Source: Bacteroidales bacterium
GTDB taxonomy: Bacteria; Bacteroidota; Bacteroidia; Bacteroidales; UBA1402
Length of the DNA: 49,198 nt
NCBI GenBank assembly: GCA_017380635.1
Contig: JAFODP010000008.1
Coordinates: 1-49,198, forward strand
Direction of reading: 5' to 3'
Position 1 is the first letter of the stretch. Every line of letters starts with the position of its first letter. The notes below the pieces were generated by a model, which had not been told where the DNA came from, searched no databases, and saw only the letters and a program-made list of their open reading frames with translations. This document shows, one piece after another, positions 34,554-44,078 of this stretch. The position numbers and the translations under genes were made by a program.

Positions 34554-35807
34554 TTATTGTGCCTTGCGCACTTGCAGCAGCGAACTGTCGCCGTAACTCA
34601 GAAAACGAAAATCGTTGGCCATGGCATAGTCGTAAATCTTGCGCCAATCTTCGCCCACATAAGCAGACACCAAAAGCAGCAAAGTACTCTGCGGCTGATG
34701 GAAATTGGTAATAATATCGCTGACCACACGGAAAGTATAGCCCGGAGCAATCAACAATCGCGTGCTGGCCGTGAACTGCGTTTCGCCCTTGGCGTGCATA
34801 TTGTCCAGCAAGGCTTGCAGAGCCTGTTGCATACTATAATCCTGATGTTCTTCGTAGGGATACCATTGATGAAGCGTCCATACAGATTCTTCAAGCGAAT
34901 TCGGCTGCATCATGTTGGATTCCAAAAGATGAACACCAAACCAATACAAGCTTTCCAACGTGCGAACAGAGGTAGTTCCAACGGCAGTAATTCGTCCTTC
35001 GTACTTAAGCAAATCCTCTATCAATGAGGCTTCTACCGAAATAAACTCCAGATGCATGGGATGTCCATCCATCTGTTCCGACTTAACCGGCTGAAAAGTG
35101 GAGGCGCTCACATGCAAAGTCACTTCCTGACGTTTTATCTGCTTCTCGTCGATGCTTTGCAACACCGCCGGCGTGAAATGCAAACCTGCCGTAGGTGCCG
35201 CCACCGAACCCTCGATACGCGAATACACCGTCTGATACGAGCGCTCGTCGCTTTGCTGCGACTCGCGATTCAAATATGGCGGAATAGGAATCTGACCAGC
35301 CTGCTCCAACAAATCGCCAAAAGGAATCTCGGCAGGCGTCCAAGAGAAACGAATACGTTGCGCCTTATCTTCCACGCCTACATGCTCGGCCGAGAAAACG
35401 ACATCTTGTCCGTTCAACGACAATTGACGATGCAGTTTTCCGCCTTTCCATTTCTTGAGATTGCCCACCAAACAAAGCCATTCGCAAGAGCCTTGTGCCT
35501 GAAAATTTTGCGCATAATCGGCTGGCATCAAAGGTTCTAGACAGAAAATCTCTATCTGAGCGCCGGTTTCTTTGCGGAAAAACATTCTTGCCCTGATTAC
35601 CTTGGTATTGTTATACACCAACAAACTGTTTTCGGGCAGAAATTGAGGCAAATTTTTGAATTGACTACGGGAAATCTCGCCATCGCGATATAGCAACAAC
35701 TGAGAATGGTCGCGTGGATCTACCGGATACTTGGCAATGCGAGCATCCGGCAAATCGTAGCTAAAATCCTTGATGGATATATTTTTTACCTTGTCTAATA
35801 AAGTCAT
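34554..35807 (-). CDS. queA: S-adenosylmethionine:tRNA ribosyltransferase-isomerase
   Basis: Converts preQ1 in tRNA to epoxyqueuosine using the ribosyl part of SAM. 417 residues, longer than the about 350 of E. coli QueA, as in many Bacteroidota. Motifs: FSYDLPDARIAKYPVDPRDHSQLL near the start, NSLLVYNNTKVIRAR, YQTVYSRIEGSVAAPTAGLHFT, VTLHVSASTFQPV, and RLLIAPGYTFRVVSDIITNFHQPQSTLL near the end. A second, divergent QueA-like form exists in this phylum and I cannot exclude it. Between the M13 peptidase (12 bp) and porE (42 bp). Confidence 0.9.
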   Translation of the reverse strand: MTLLDKVKNISIKDFSYDLPDARIAKYPVDPRDHSQLLLYRDGEISRSQFKNLPQFLPENSLLVYNNTKVIRARMFFRKETGAQIEIFCLEPLMPADYAQNFQAQGSCEWLCLVGNLKKWKGGKLHRQLSLNGQDVVFSAEHVGVEDKAQRIRFSWTPAEIPFGDLLEQAGQIPIPPYLNRESQQSDERSYQTVYSRIEGSVAAPTAGLHFTPAVLQSIDEKQIKRQEVTLHVSASTFQPVKSEQMDGHPMHLEFISVEASLIEDLLKYEGRITAVGTTSVRTLESLYWFGVHLLESNMMQPNSLEESVWTLHQWYPYEEHQDYSMQQALQALLDNMHAKGETQFTASTRLLIAPGYTFRVVSDIITNFHQPQSTLLLLVSAYVGEDWRKIYDYAMANDFRFLSYGDSSLLQVRKAQ

Positions 35808-35819
35808 TTTCTTCGTCGA

Positions 35820-37847
35820 TTACCAAATGGAAGCACGTTCAGCCTGAGGCAAATACATTGCGTCACCTTCCTGAATACCAAAGGCTTGCACAAAAGCATC
35901 CACGTGAGGCAAAGTGCCGTTTACACGCCAGCGGCCCAATGAGTGAGGATCTTCGGCCGTGCGACGCAAAATTTCCTGTTCGCGGATATTGTTGGCCCAA
36001 ACATGCGCATAAGCGATAAAGAAACGCTGATCGGCGGGAACGCCATCCACAGCAATATTATTTTTACCTTGAACGGTTTTCTTGAAAGCATTGTAAGACA
36101 CCTGCAAGCCGCCGTTATCGGCAATATTTTCACCCAAAGTAAATGCACCATTGGCCATCACACCGGGAGCCACTTCGATATGGTTGAAATATTCTTCCAG
36201 CACTTTGGTTCGTTCGGCAAACTGCTTGCCATCGCTTTCGGTCCACCAATTAGAAAGGTTACCATCCTTATCGTAGCGACTTCCCTGGTCGTCGAATCCG
36301 TGCGTCATTTCATGACCAATCACCACACCGATAGCACCGTAATTCACCGCGTCATCACCTTCCTGGAAGAAGAAAGGCGGTTGCAGAATACCGGCAGGGA
36401 AACAAATTTCGTTGGTGGTGGGATTGTAATAGGCATTCACCGTTTGAGGAGTCATCAGCCATTCATCACGATCGACGGGCTTGCCCACCTTGGCTTTTTC
36501 TTCTTCAAAATTGAATCGAGCCACAGCTTTCAAGTTGTCGTACAACGACTTAGTTGCATCAATCTGCAAAGCGCTATAATCTTTCCATTGGTCGGGATAA
36601 CCGATTTTCACGCGGAATGCAGCCAATTTTTCGTGAGCTTTCTGCTTGGTTTCGTCGCTCATCCAAGCAAGTTGATCGATACGTTCACCCAAGCTTACTT
36701 GCAAGTTGGCCACCAATTCCACCATTCTTTCCTTGGCAGCAGCTGGGAAATAACGATTCACATAAGTAATACCAAGTGCCTGACCCACAGCATTATCGAG
36801 CGTAGAAACGGCACGCTTCCAACGGGGCGATTGTTCCTGACGACCCGACAAAGTCTTGCCATAGAAATCGAAGCTCAAGTTGGCGAAATCATCACTCAAA
36901 GAAGAGGAGGCATCGCTGATAACATTCCAGGCCAAGTAATATTTAATTGCAGCCATTGAACTGTTGCTGAACACCTTAGCCATTTCCTTCATAAAAACAT
37001 CTTGCGAAACATTCAACTCATTGACGGGCATACCCAAAGCCTTGAAATAACTTTGCCAATCGAATTCAGGTGCCAATTGTTGCAAATCGTTCAGCGACAT
37101 TTTATGATAATTCTTGTAAGGATCGCGCAATTCCACACGGTTAAATTGAGCCTTGGCCAAAGCCGTTTCAATTTGCATAATTTCCTTAGCTGCCGTTTTC
37201 GCCGTCTTTTCCGGATATCCAGCCAATACAAACATCTTAGCTACAAATTGCTGATACTTAGCACGAAGACTTTTGCTGCGAGCATCTTCTTTCAGATAAT
37301 AATCGCGATCACTCATACCGATACCGGCCTGATAAGTGTGCAAAATATTCATGCTCGAATTCATATCGTCGGCAGAAACATACATCGCAAAGAAAGGCCA
37401 AATGCCTTCTTGGTTGAGTTGCGCCATCATTTCAATCACTTGTGCCTTGTTTTCCAGCGCTTTAATAGTTTTCAGAATAGGCTGAATGGGCGCATCGCCT
37501 TCTTGGTTAAGACGCAGGCTATCCATTTTCAGACGATAGAGATCGGCAATTTTTTGTTCGGCACTGCCCTGTTCATGCGACTGCAAAGACAAGGTATCGA
37601 CCAACTCTTTCAATTGTTTCTGCACATTGGCAGCCAACATATCAAAGCTACCAAAACGGGCATATTCTGCGGGCAGCGGATTCTTCTCCATCCAACCACC
37701 ATTGGCATACTGATAAAAATCCTGTTTCGGATCGACACTTTCGTCCAGATAATCAAATTGTAATCCATCTACCATAACGGGAGCCATTTTTTCGTTGCAC
37801 GAAGCCAAAGCAAAAGCTATCATGCAGATTGTCAATACTTTTTTCAT
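35820..37847 (-). CDS. M13 family zinc metallopeptidase (PepO-like), lipoprotein
   Basis: Neprilysin-like endopeptidase, 675 residues, lipobox FALASC (Cys17), so probably anchored in the envelope and active outside the cytoplasm. Zinc motif VIGHEMTHGFDDQG (HExxH), the downstream glutamate in GENIADNGGLQV, and the substrate-binding NAYYNPTTNEICFPAGILQPPFF are all present. P. gingivalis PepO of this family acts on host peptides; a role in peptide nutrition is inferred. First gene of a cluster with queA, porE and thyA. Confidence 0.95.
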   Translation of the reverse strand: MKKVLTICMIAFALASCNEKMAPVMVDGLQFDYLDESVDPKQDFYQYANGGWMEKNPLPAEYARFGSFDMLAANVQKQLKELVDTLSLQSHEQGSAEQKIADLYRLKMDSLRLNQEGDAPIQPILKTIKALENKAQVIEMMAQLNQEGIWPFFAMYVSADDMNSSMNILHTYQAGIGMSDRDYYLKEDARSKSLRAKYQQFVAKMFVLAGYPEKTAKTAAKEIMQIETALAKAQFNRVELRDPYKNYHKMSLNDLQQLAPEFDWQSYFKALGMPVNELNVSQDVFMKEMAKVFSNSSMAAIKYYLAWNVISDASSSLSDDFANLSFDFYGKTLSGRQEQSPRWKRAVSTLDNAVGQALGITYVNRYFPAAAKERMVELVANLQVSLGERIDQLAWMSDETKQKAHEKLAAFRVKIGYPDQWKDYSALQIDATKSLYDNLKAVARFNFEEEKAKVGKPVDRDEWLMTPQTVNAYYNPTTNEICFPAGILQPPFFFQEGDDAVNYGAIGVVIGHEMTHGFDDQGSRYDKDGNLSNWWTESDGKQFAERTKVLEEYFNHIEVAPGVMANGAFTLGENIADNGGLQVSYNAFKKTVQGKNNIAVDGVPADQRFFIAYAHVWANNIREQEILRRTAEDPHSLGRWRVNGTLPHVDAFVQAFGIQEGDAMYLPQAERASIW

Positions 37848-37971
37848 TATTATTGTTTTAAATTATTATTCTTCAAATATTATCTGTTATCAAATTATCT
37901 CGTTTCGATTTATTGCGTTTCATTCAAACTGCCATTTCAAAAAAATCTTCAGAAAACAGAAGAGCAACTCA

Positions 37972-39951
37972 CTATGATTGAGCACTTTGCGCCTCCAATT
38001 CCTGATAAGCATTTTCCCAATAACTCATAGCCATTTCCAAGGCCTTTTGCTGCTGCGCATACTTAGCATGAAGTTCCTGATTGGCAGCGCCTTCGGGCGT
38101 CGAAAGTTCTTGTTCGGTTTTCGAGAGAGCCTCTTCGCAGGCTTGCACCTCGGCCTCACATTTAGCCACTTGCTGCTGCAATTTTTTCAAACGCTTGGCT
38201 TCTTCTTTACGTGCCTCGTATTGTTGTTTTCTATCTATCGTTTTCTCTATGGAAACAGTTGGTTGCTTGGCTGCAGTATTCGGTTTATCCGTAGCACGTT
38301 GCGTCGGCTGGCTGCTCTGCTGACGTTCCATATCACGCAGACTCTCCATCTTTTTCTTTTGCAGAAAATCGCTGATGCCGCCCAAATGTTCCTTCACCTT
38401 TCCATCACCAAATTCGTAAACCTTATCCACCAATCCATCTAGAAAATCACGGTCGTGCGAAACGACGATTACAGTGCCTTGAAACTCTCTGATGGCTTGT
38501 TTTAGAACATCTTTCGATCTGATATCCAAATGATTGGTCGGTTCGTCGAGTATCAAGAGATTGGCCGGACTGAGCAGGAGTTGTATCATTGCCAGACGAC
38601 TACGTTCCCCACCGGAAAGCACTTTCACTTTCTTGTCGATATTCTCGCCACCAAACATAAAAGCTCCGAGTATATCTCTGATTTTGGTACGGATATCTCC
38701 CACCGCCACTCGGTCGATGGTATCGAAAACACTCAGATTTTCATCAAGAAGTAATGGCTGATTTTGAGCGAAATAGGCAATTTTCACCAAGTGGCCAAGC
38801 GTCAAATTTCCCTGGTAGGGAATTTCACCCAAAATACATTTCACCAAGGTTGATTTTCCTTCGCCGTTACGACCCACAAAGGCCACTTTTTCGCCGCGCT
38901 CAATTCTCAGATTCACCTCACTGATAACGACATGATCGCCGTAAGCTTTTTGCAAATCTTCGATAATCACCGGATATTGGCCCGAATGAGGTGCCGGAGG
39001 AAAGCGCAAATTCATTGCCGAGTTATCGATTTCGTCCACTTCCAGACGCTCCAATTTTTCCAACTGCTTGATGCGCGACTGCACCTGCACAGCCTTGGTA
39101 GCTTTGTAACGGAATCTTTCAATAAAGGCCTCGGTATCCTGAATCATTTTTTGCTGATTCTCGTAACTGCGCAATTGCTGTTCACGTCGTTCTTTGCGCA
39201 ATTCAAGAAACTGAGTATAAGGCACTTTATAATCGTAAATCTTGCCTAAAGAGATTTCGATGGTTCGCGTGGTAACATTATCCAAAAAGGCACGGTCGTG
39301 CGAAACCAACAACACTGCCTTGGCATGCTGCGACAAAAAAGTTTCCAGCCACTGTATCGACTCAATGTCCAAATGGTTGGTCGGTTCGTCGAGCAAAATC
39401 AAATCGGGACGCTTCAAAAGCACTTTGGCCAACTCGATACGCATTCGCCATCCGCCGCTGAACTCACTGGTCTGACGATCGAAATCGCTGCGCTTAAAAC
39501 CAAGTCCCAACAATGTTTTTTCTATTTCAGACTGATATTGATACACACCGGACATTTCCAGCATATCGTTGTAATGATTCAGTCTATCAATAAGTTGATG
39601 ATACGATTCTGATTCGTAATCTTCGCGTTCAGCCAATTCCTGTTGCATAGCTTCCGCCTGACGCTGCAAAGCAAAGATATGATCAAAAGCCTTGGCCGCT
39701 TCTTCTTGCAAACTACATGTATCGGTGATTTTCAAGACCTGTGGCAAATAACCCACCGTGAAATCTTTGGGCATGCTTATCACACCTGACGTGGGCACTT
39801 GTACGCCAGCGATAATCTTCAACAAGGTCGATTTCCCAGCGCCATTACGTCCTGTTAGGGCAATACGATCGCGCTTATTAATCACAAAAGAGATTTCATC
39901 CAAAAGGGTGAAACCGCCAAATTCAACCAGTATATTTTCAACCGATACCAT
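37972..39951 (-). CDS. ABC-F family ATP-binding protein
   Basis: Soluble double ATPase of 659 residues without membrane segments. First cassette: Walker A GRNGAGKST (about 34-42), signature SEFSGGWRMRIELAK, Walker B LILLDEPTNHLD. Second cassette: GRNGEGKST, LSGGERSRLAMIQLLL and LLILDEPTNHLD. A charged linker (RKERREQQLRSYENQ) lies between them, and a long C-terminal coiled coil (about 545-650) follows. ABC-F proteins act on ribosomes; the C-terminal coiled coil recalls Uup, which binds DNA or branched structures. No antibiotic-resistance-type linker is recognisable. Confidence 0.93.
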   Translation of the reverse strand: MVSVENILVEFGGFTLLDEISFVINKRDRIALTGRNGAGKSTLLKIIAGVQVPTSGVISMPKDFTVGYLPQVLKITDTCSLQEEAAKAFDHIFALQRQAEAMQQELAEREDYESESYHQLIDRLNHYNDMLEMSGVYQYQSEIEKTLLGLGFKRSDFDRQTSEFSGGWRMRIELAKVLLKRPDLILLDEPTNHLDIESIQWLETFLSQHAKAVLLVSHDRAFLDNVTTRTIEISLGKIYDYKVPYTQFLELRKERREQQLRSYENQQKMIQDTEAFIERFRYKATKAVQVQSRIKQLEKLERLEVDEIDNSAMNLRFPPAPHSGQYPVIIEDLQKAYGDHVVISEVNLRIERGEKVAFVGRNGEGKSTLVKCILGEIPYQGNLTLGHLVKIAYFAQNQPLLLDENLSVFDTIDRVAVGDIRTKIRDILGAFMFGGENIDKKVKVLSGGERSRLAMIQLLLSPANLLILDEPTNHLDIRSKDVLKQAIREFQGTVIVVSHDRDFLDGLVDKVYEFGDGKVKEHLGGISDFLQKKKMESLRDMERQQSSQPTQRATDKPNTAAKQPTVSIEKTIDRKQQYEARKEEAKRLKKLQQQVAKCEAEVQACEEALSKTEQELSTPEGAANQELHAKYAQQQKALEMAMSYWENAYQELEAQSAQS

Positions 39952-39983
39952 ATATATAATAGTAGTATAGCTTTGTTATTTTG

Positions 39984-40021
39984 CAAAAAAATCGTGACAG
40001 CTTTGGAAAGCCATCACGATT
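39984..40021 (-). terminator. Terminator of the exb operon
   Basis: Stem AATCGTGA/TCACGATT (39990-39997 with 40014-40021), extended by GCTTT/AAAGC, then a U run on the minus strand. 21 bp past the last ExbD stop. Confidence 0.88.
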
Positions 40022-40042
40022 CTTTACTTATCAGTAGTGTGC

Positions 40043-40522
40043 TTACTGCATCTGAGAGTTATCGCGGCGACCTGCCGAATAGTTAATCTTCAAAGCATAA
40101 GCTTTACGTAGCGCTTGTTTCACGTCATTGACAATACCCATAGAGGTTTCACGGTCAATTTTCAAAGAAACAGTCATGTAAGGCTGGTCCTCTTCTTTCA
40201 TACTACCCTTTTCCTGAGCAATATAATCTTGAATTTCGTCCACTTCGGCAAACTTGTCGTTGAGCTGGATACGGGTTTCAGAACCCATACGAGCACGGTT
40301 TTGGCGATTAGGCTTACCGATATAAATATAAGTAACCAGCGACTTCTTTTCCAACTTGGTCAATTCAGTTGCTTGGGGAACCTTCACTTCCACCTTCAAG
40401 TCAACTTCTTTCATAGTCGTTACAGACATGAAGAAGAACAAGAACATGAAAACGATGTCGGACAGAGACGACATATTCAGTTCGCCAACTTCAACTTTTT
40501 CGCCTTTTTTAAATTTACCCAT
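40043..40522 (-). CDS. ExbD/TolR family protein (second copy)
   Basis: Stator-type subunit of a proton-driven motor, 159 residues. One transmembrane helix (about 18-38: SSLSDIVFMFLFFFMSVTTM) contains the conserved Asp used for proton coupling. A periplasmic domain follows with YIYIGKPNRQNRARMG and SLKIDRETSMGIVNDVKQALR. Paired with another ExbD 11 bp upstream. The two probably form heteromers with the ExbB protein and drive TonB. Confidence 0.9.
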   Translation of the reverse strand: MGKFKKGEKVEVGELNMSSLSDIVFMFLFFFMSVTTMKEVDLKVEVKVPQATELTKLEKKSLVTYIYIGKPNRQNRARMGSETRIQLNDKFAEVDEIQDYIAQEKGSMKEEDQPYMTVSLKIDRETSMGIVNDVKQALRKAYALKINYSAGRRDNSQMQ

Positions 40523-40533
40523 AGTTTTCTTTA

Positions 40534-41094
40534 TTAATAAGTCTTTGGTTCAGCTTCAGAAATTTTCTGAGGATAATAAGCAGTTACAGCTTTCTGATGT
40601 GGTTCATCGAGTTCATCGAAAGGCTTACCGAATTCACGCAAAGACAATTCGTCACGCAATTCGTTGTAAGCAGCAATCAACTCGTTCTGCACATCCATAT
40701 AGCGCCAATATTTGGTTGCACGGTCGTTCTGGAGTGAAATAACGTGAGGTTTAGTAATTTCCACATCACCCAAGAATTCAATCGTTACAGGTACTTTTTT
40801 AGGCAAACGAGAACTATTGTTAGGGTTGTCGATAAACTCCTTAGCAATGTCCTTCAACTCGCTGAGCTGAATTTCTTCGCCTTCGCACATGATACGGTTG
40901 TCATAACTTACCAATACAACCAGCGTGTTGCGCTCTTCTACTTTCTGTTCAACGTCCTCATCTACAGGAGGTGGAAGACGACGAGTGATACCGGTATCGG
41001 TGTCCATCGTAGTGGTCAGCAAGAAGAAGATCAACAGCAAAAACGCAATATCCGCTGTAGAACTAGTGTTCGGTTGTGGTAATTTCTTGGCCAT
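40534..41094 (-). CDS. ExbD/TolR family protein (first copy)
   Basis: 186 residues. The transmembrane helix (about 12-32, TADIAFLLLIFFLLTTTM) carries the conserved Asp. The periplasmic domain is longer than in the second copy (DRATKYWRYMDVQNELIAAYN, then FGKPFDELDEPHQKAVTAYYPQ). Starts 2 bp after the small membrane-protein gene and precedes the second ExbD by 11 bp. Confidence 0.9.
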   Translation of the reverse strand: MAKKLPQPNTSSTADIAFLLLIFFLLTTTMDTDTGITRRLPPPVDEDVEQKVEERNTLVVLVSYDNRIMCEGEEIQLSELKDIAKEFIDNPNNSSRLPKKVPVTIEFLGDVEITKPHVISLQNDRATKYWRYMDVQNELIAAYNELRDELSLREFGKPFDELDEPHQKAVTAYYPQKISEAEPKTY

Positions 41095-41096
41095 TA

Positions 41097-41570
41097 TTAT
41101 TTCACTTTAGATTTAAATGCGCCTGCAAAAATAATCAAGAGGATAGCAATTACTGACAATGCACCAATACCTAACATACACATGTTAGCCAATTGGTTCA
41201 TCAACAGAGTAATAGTACCATCGAAAGTAGGAATTGCATCGGGACCGAAGAAACAATAGTTGTTCATTCCGAAGAAACCTATCAACAAGAGAGCAACGAG
41301 AAGGATGGGGAACAACAAAGACTTGATAGTTTCCCAAGGATTTTTAACAAGACCCTTACCAAGTTGCACCACAGCAAAACCCAAGGTGATCAGCAAAGCG
41401 ATACCCACGGTTATGCCAATCCAATACAGCAGTACATCTGTGTAAACGGGCTCCAGATATTCTGCAGAAGGATCTACACTTCCTCCCAAGAATATCAGCG
41501 CGATAGCCACTACAGACACCGCCATCATAACCCAAAGCAAAATTTTGGGAAGGACGTTCATTAACTTCAT
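41097..41570 (-). CDS. Small membrane protein of the exb operon, unknown
   Basis: 157-residue integral membrane protein I do not recognise. It has four hydrophobic helices (about 7-29, 46-70, 84-103 and 127-152), with a conserved-looking PWETIKSLLFPILLVALLL loop and helix. It sits between exbB (12 bp) and exbD (2 bp) in a tight operon, a place such a gene often holds in Bacteroidales. An accessory role for the Exb motor is inferred from position only. Confidence 0.75.
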   Translation of the reverse strand: MKLMNVLPKILLWVMMAVSVVAIALIFLGGSVDPSAEYLEPVYTDVLLYWIGITVGIALLITLGFAVVQLGKGLVKNPWETIKSLLFPILLVALLLIGFFGMNNYCFFGPDAIPTFDGTITLLMNQLANMCMLGIGALSVIAILLIIFAGAFKSKVK

Positions 41571-41582
41571 AATTCAAATGTT

Positions 41583-42398
41583 TTATTTGCTTTGAGCAAG
41601 ATCCATTTTTGCAAAAATATCGAGCAATGAGATAGAAGCATCTTCCATATCACCGGTCAAAGAGTCAACTTTTGAAAGAATATAGTTGAAGAATACTTGC
41701 AGAATCATAGCAGCCAACAAACCGAATACGGTCGTAATCAAAGCCACCTTCATACCACCAGCTACAACGGTAGGACTGATGTCACCAACTTGTTGGATCT
41801 TGTCGAATGCAGAGATCATACCGATTACAGTACCCAAGAAACCCAAAGAAGGAGACATAGAGATAAACAATGAAATCCAGGGGAAGTTTCTTTCCATCAA
41901 ACCGGTTTGAACACCACCGTAAGAGATGATAGACTTTTCAGCAACTTCAATACCTTGATCCAAACGGCTGATACCCTGATAGAAAATAGAAGCTACCGGA
42001 CCACGAGTGTTCTTGCAGATTTCCATTGCCTTGTTAACGTCCTTTTCTTCCAAGAGTGCCTTTTCTACCTTAGCCAACAAAGCCTTGGTGTCAACTGCAC
42101 AAAGGTTCAAGTAAAGGATACGTTCGATACAGAAAGCCAAACCGAGCACCAAAGCCAAAGCAACGCAGCTCATGAAGCCGGCAGAACCTTCGATAAACTT
42201 AATTTTCAGAGTTTTGTAGATACCACCGATAGGACCTTCTTCAGCGGCTTCTTCTACTACTTCTTCTACGGGAGCTGCAACAGAATCAGCAACCACGGTA
42301 GCGGTGTCCTGACCTTCTGCAATAGCAACAGGTTCTTGAGCATACAAACCTAAAGTCATGATGCTCAACAATGAAAACAGAGCAATAAACTTCTTCAT
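41583..42398 (-). CDS. exbB: MotA/TolQ/ExbB proton channel family protein
   Basis: Proton-conducting channel that powers TonB, 271 residues. The N-terminus has a signal-like helix (about 1-20) and an acidic stretch (EEVVEEAAEEGP), then three transmembrane helices; the ExbB core appears as GLMERNFPWISLFISMSPSLGFLGTVIGMISAFDKIQ and VAGGMKVALITTVFGLLAAMILQVFFNYI. First gene of exbB-unknown-exbD-exbD. tonB itself lies 3.4 kb upstream in the same direction. Confidence 0.92.
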   Translation of the reverse strand: MKKFIALFSLLSIMTLGLYAQEPVAIAEGQDTATVVADSVAAPVEEVVEEAAEEGPIGGIYKTLKIKFIEGSAGFMSCVALALVLGLAFCIERILYLNLCAVDTKALLAKVEKALLEEKDVNKAMEICKNTRGPVASIFYQGISRLDQGIEVAEKSIISYGGVQTGLMERNFPWISLFISMSPSLGFLGTVIGMISAFDKIQQVGDISPTVVAGGMKVALITTVFGLLAAMILQVFFNYILSKVDSLTGDMEDASISLLDIFAKMDLAQSK

Positions 42399-42465
42399 TT
42401 TTGATTATTGTTTAAATGATTAATTAATAAAAAATATCTCTAGTAATTTAAAATTTCATTATCCG

Positions 42466-42555
42466 CGGAGAAAGCGGGATTCGAACCCGCGAAACGATTC
42501 CACACCGTTTACACGCTTTCCAGGCGTGCCTCTTCAGCCACTCGAGCATCTCTCC
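42466..42555 (-). tRNA. tRNA-Ser (anticodon GGA)
   Basis: 90-nt class II tRNA. The acceptor stem GGAGAGA pairs with TTTCTCC (one G-U). The anticodon arm is CACGC-CTGGAAA-GCGTG with anticodon GGA. It has a long variable arm and T-arm GCGGGTTCGAATCCCGC. Discriminator G42466; CCA is not encoded. It reads serine codons UCC and UCU. Confidence 0.97.
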
Positions 42556-42602
42556 AATAAAAGCTGCGCAAGTTAGGCATTTTTCACGACATACAAAGCC
42601 TT

Positions 42603-43376
42603 TTATTTATGTTTTTTTTGATTTTCGAGAGAAATTGCGTTTTCTTCGGTCTGTTTTTCCACAAAATCAACATCCAAAGCATACAAATCGGCCAAGGCCT
42701 TAAGTACATAGGGCACATAAGAAGGCTCATTGCGCTTGCCACGAAAGGGCACCGGACTCAGATATGGAGCATCCGTTTCCACCACAATCGAACTGAGCGG
42801 AATATGAGAAATAAATGCGCGTTGAGCCGAGTTCTTGTAGGTAATCGTGCCGCCTATTCCTAAAAGAAAACCATGCTCCACAATTTCTTTTGCCTGATCA
42901 TAATTTCCTGAAAAACAATGAAAAACACCACGAAGACCCTTGTTATAATATTCGCGGACGATGGCCAAAGTTTCGTCGAAGGCATTGCGCACATGCAACA
43001 ACACCGGCAGGTCCATTTCCACGGCCCAATCGAGTTGCGTGCGCAAAACTTCTTCTTGCTCTTTCTTGCGGGAAGTATCCCAATAAAGATCCATGCCGAT
43101 TTCACCAATTCCTTTATAGGCACCGCTCTGCAAAGCCTTGTAAATGAGCGACAATTGCGCTTGATAATCGTCGGTGATTTCGGTAGGATGCAAGCCCGCA
43201 AACAAACTGAAATATCCCGGGAAGCGTCTATCCAAATCTTGCATCAAGGGAAGACTGGAGGCATCGATGGCCGGGAGCCAACAACGACGCAGGCCCGCGC
43301 CTTCGGCGCGGGCCATCACTTCATCAATATCGTCTTGAAATTCAGGCAAATATAAATGCGTATGCGTATCAATCAT
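42603..43376 (-). CDS. tatD: TatD family metal-dependent hydrolase
   Basis: Probable 3'-5' DNA exonuclease or deacylase of the amidohydrolase superfamily, 257 residues. Metal ligands: MIDTHTHLYLPEF (HxH), GEIGMDLYWDTS (Glu), LLHVRNAFDETL and GVFHCFSGNYDQAKEIV (His), VVETDAPYLSP (Asp). All are present. The DNA for the early MARAEGAGLRR segment includes a 10-bp GC-rich inverted repeat (43292-43314). The preceding unknown gene ends 2 bp upstream, so they are cotranscribed. Confidence 0.93.
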   Translation of the reverse strand: MIDTHTHLYLPEFQDDIDEVMARAEGAGLRRCWLPAIDASSLPLMQDLDRRFPGYFSLFAGLHPTEITDDYQAQLSLIYKALQSGAYKGIGEIGMDLYWDTSRKKEQEEVLRTQLDWAVEMDLPVLLHVRNAFDETLAIVREYYNKGLRGVFHCFSGNYDQAKEIVEHGFLLGIGGTITYKNSAQRAFISHIPLSSIVVETDAPYLSPVPFRGKRNEPSYVPYVLKALADLYALDVDFVEKQTEENAISLENQKKHK

Positions 43377-43378
43377 AC

Positions 43379-44074
43379 TTATTCTGCTTTTTCTCCTTTA
43401 CGATAATAGTAATTGATGCCAAACTTTCTGCAAGCATCCAAACGGTCTTGTAAAGGCAAATCCTTATAATGATTTTCCACTGCGTTCCAGATTTCCAGAA
43501 TCAAGGCATCAACCGTCGCATGCAGATTGTCGAGCGTAAGCATCGCGCGTTTGGTATTGGCCTGCAGCACATTCTTGGCATTGCGCGCATCAACAAAATT
43601 GTCGTAAAAGACGCGCACCTTAGCAATGGAAGGATTGTAAATGGGCGAAGAGCCTTTCTCGGTTCGTTCCTTTTCTCCGGCAATAATGTATTCGCCCCAT
43701 TCCAACAAAGCCGCCTCCGTGTTCAGTTCAGGCACAGCAAAACCTTTGAGCGGCAAATGATAAAGCGCCCGCATTTCTTCTTTAATCTCACCACGGATAA
43801 CAGAGAGCTGAAAAACCTGGATAAAATGCGAAACATAGAGCTTCGCCATCTTCATTTTCTTCTGATAATCCTTGGCGAAATTCACTTGTCTTTCGTACGC
43901 CACCTGATACTCGGCATTTGCACGCTCCATCTTTTCCAAAAGATCAACCGCCTGCGTATGAACAGAATAGGCATATGGCAAATCTAAATAGCCCAAGGAT
44001 TCTCCTTGTTCTACTGCCCTTGTCAGCGACTGAATTCGGGCCAGATCGGTATTTGGCAAACGGCGATACGGCAT
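43379..44074 (-). CDS. Unknown conserved-looking helical protein
   Basis: 231-residue cytoplasmic protein without signal peptide, membrane helix or motif I recognise. It appears mostly alpha-helical, with a coiled-coil-like segment (about 44-80: LEKMERANAEYQVAYERQV) and a second helical hairpin region near 170-215. It lies 4 bp after the polyprenyl synthase gene and 2 bp before tatD, so all three form one transcript. I assign no function. Confidence 0.7.
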   Translation of the reverse strand: MPYRRLPNTDLARIQSLTRAVEQGESLGYLDLPYAYSVHTQAVDLLEKMERANAEYQVAYERQVNFAKDYQKKMKMAKLYVSHFIQVFQLSVIRGEIKEEMRALYHLPLKGFAVPELNTEAALLEWGEYIIAGEKERTEKGSSPIYNPSIAKVRVFYDNFVDARNAKNVLQANTKRAMLTLDNLHATVDALILEIWNAVENHYKDLPLQDRLDACRKFGINYYYRKGEKAE

Positions 44075-44078
44075 AGGT

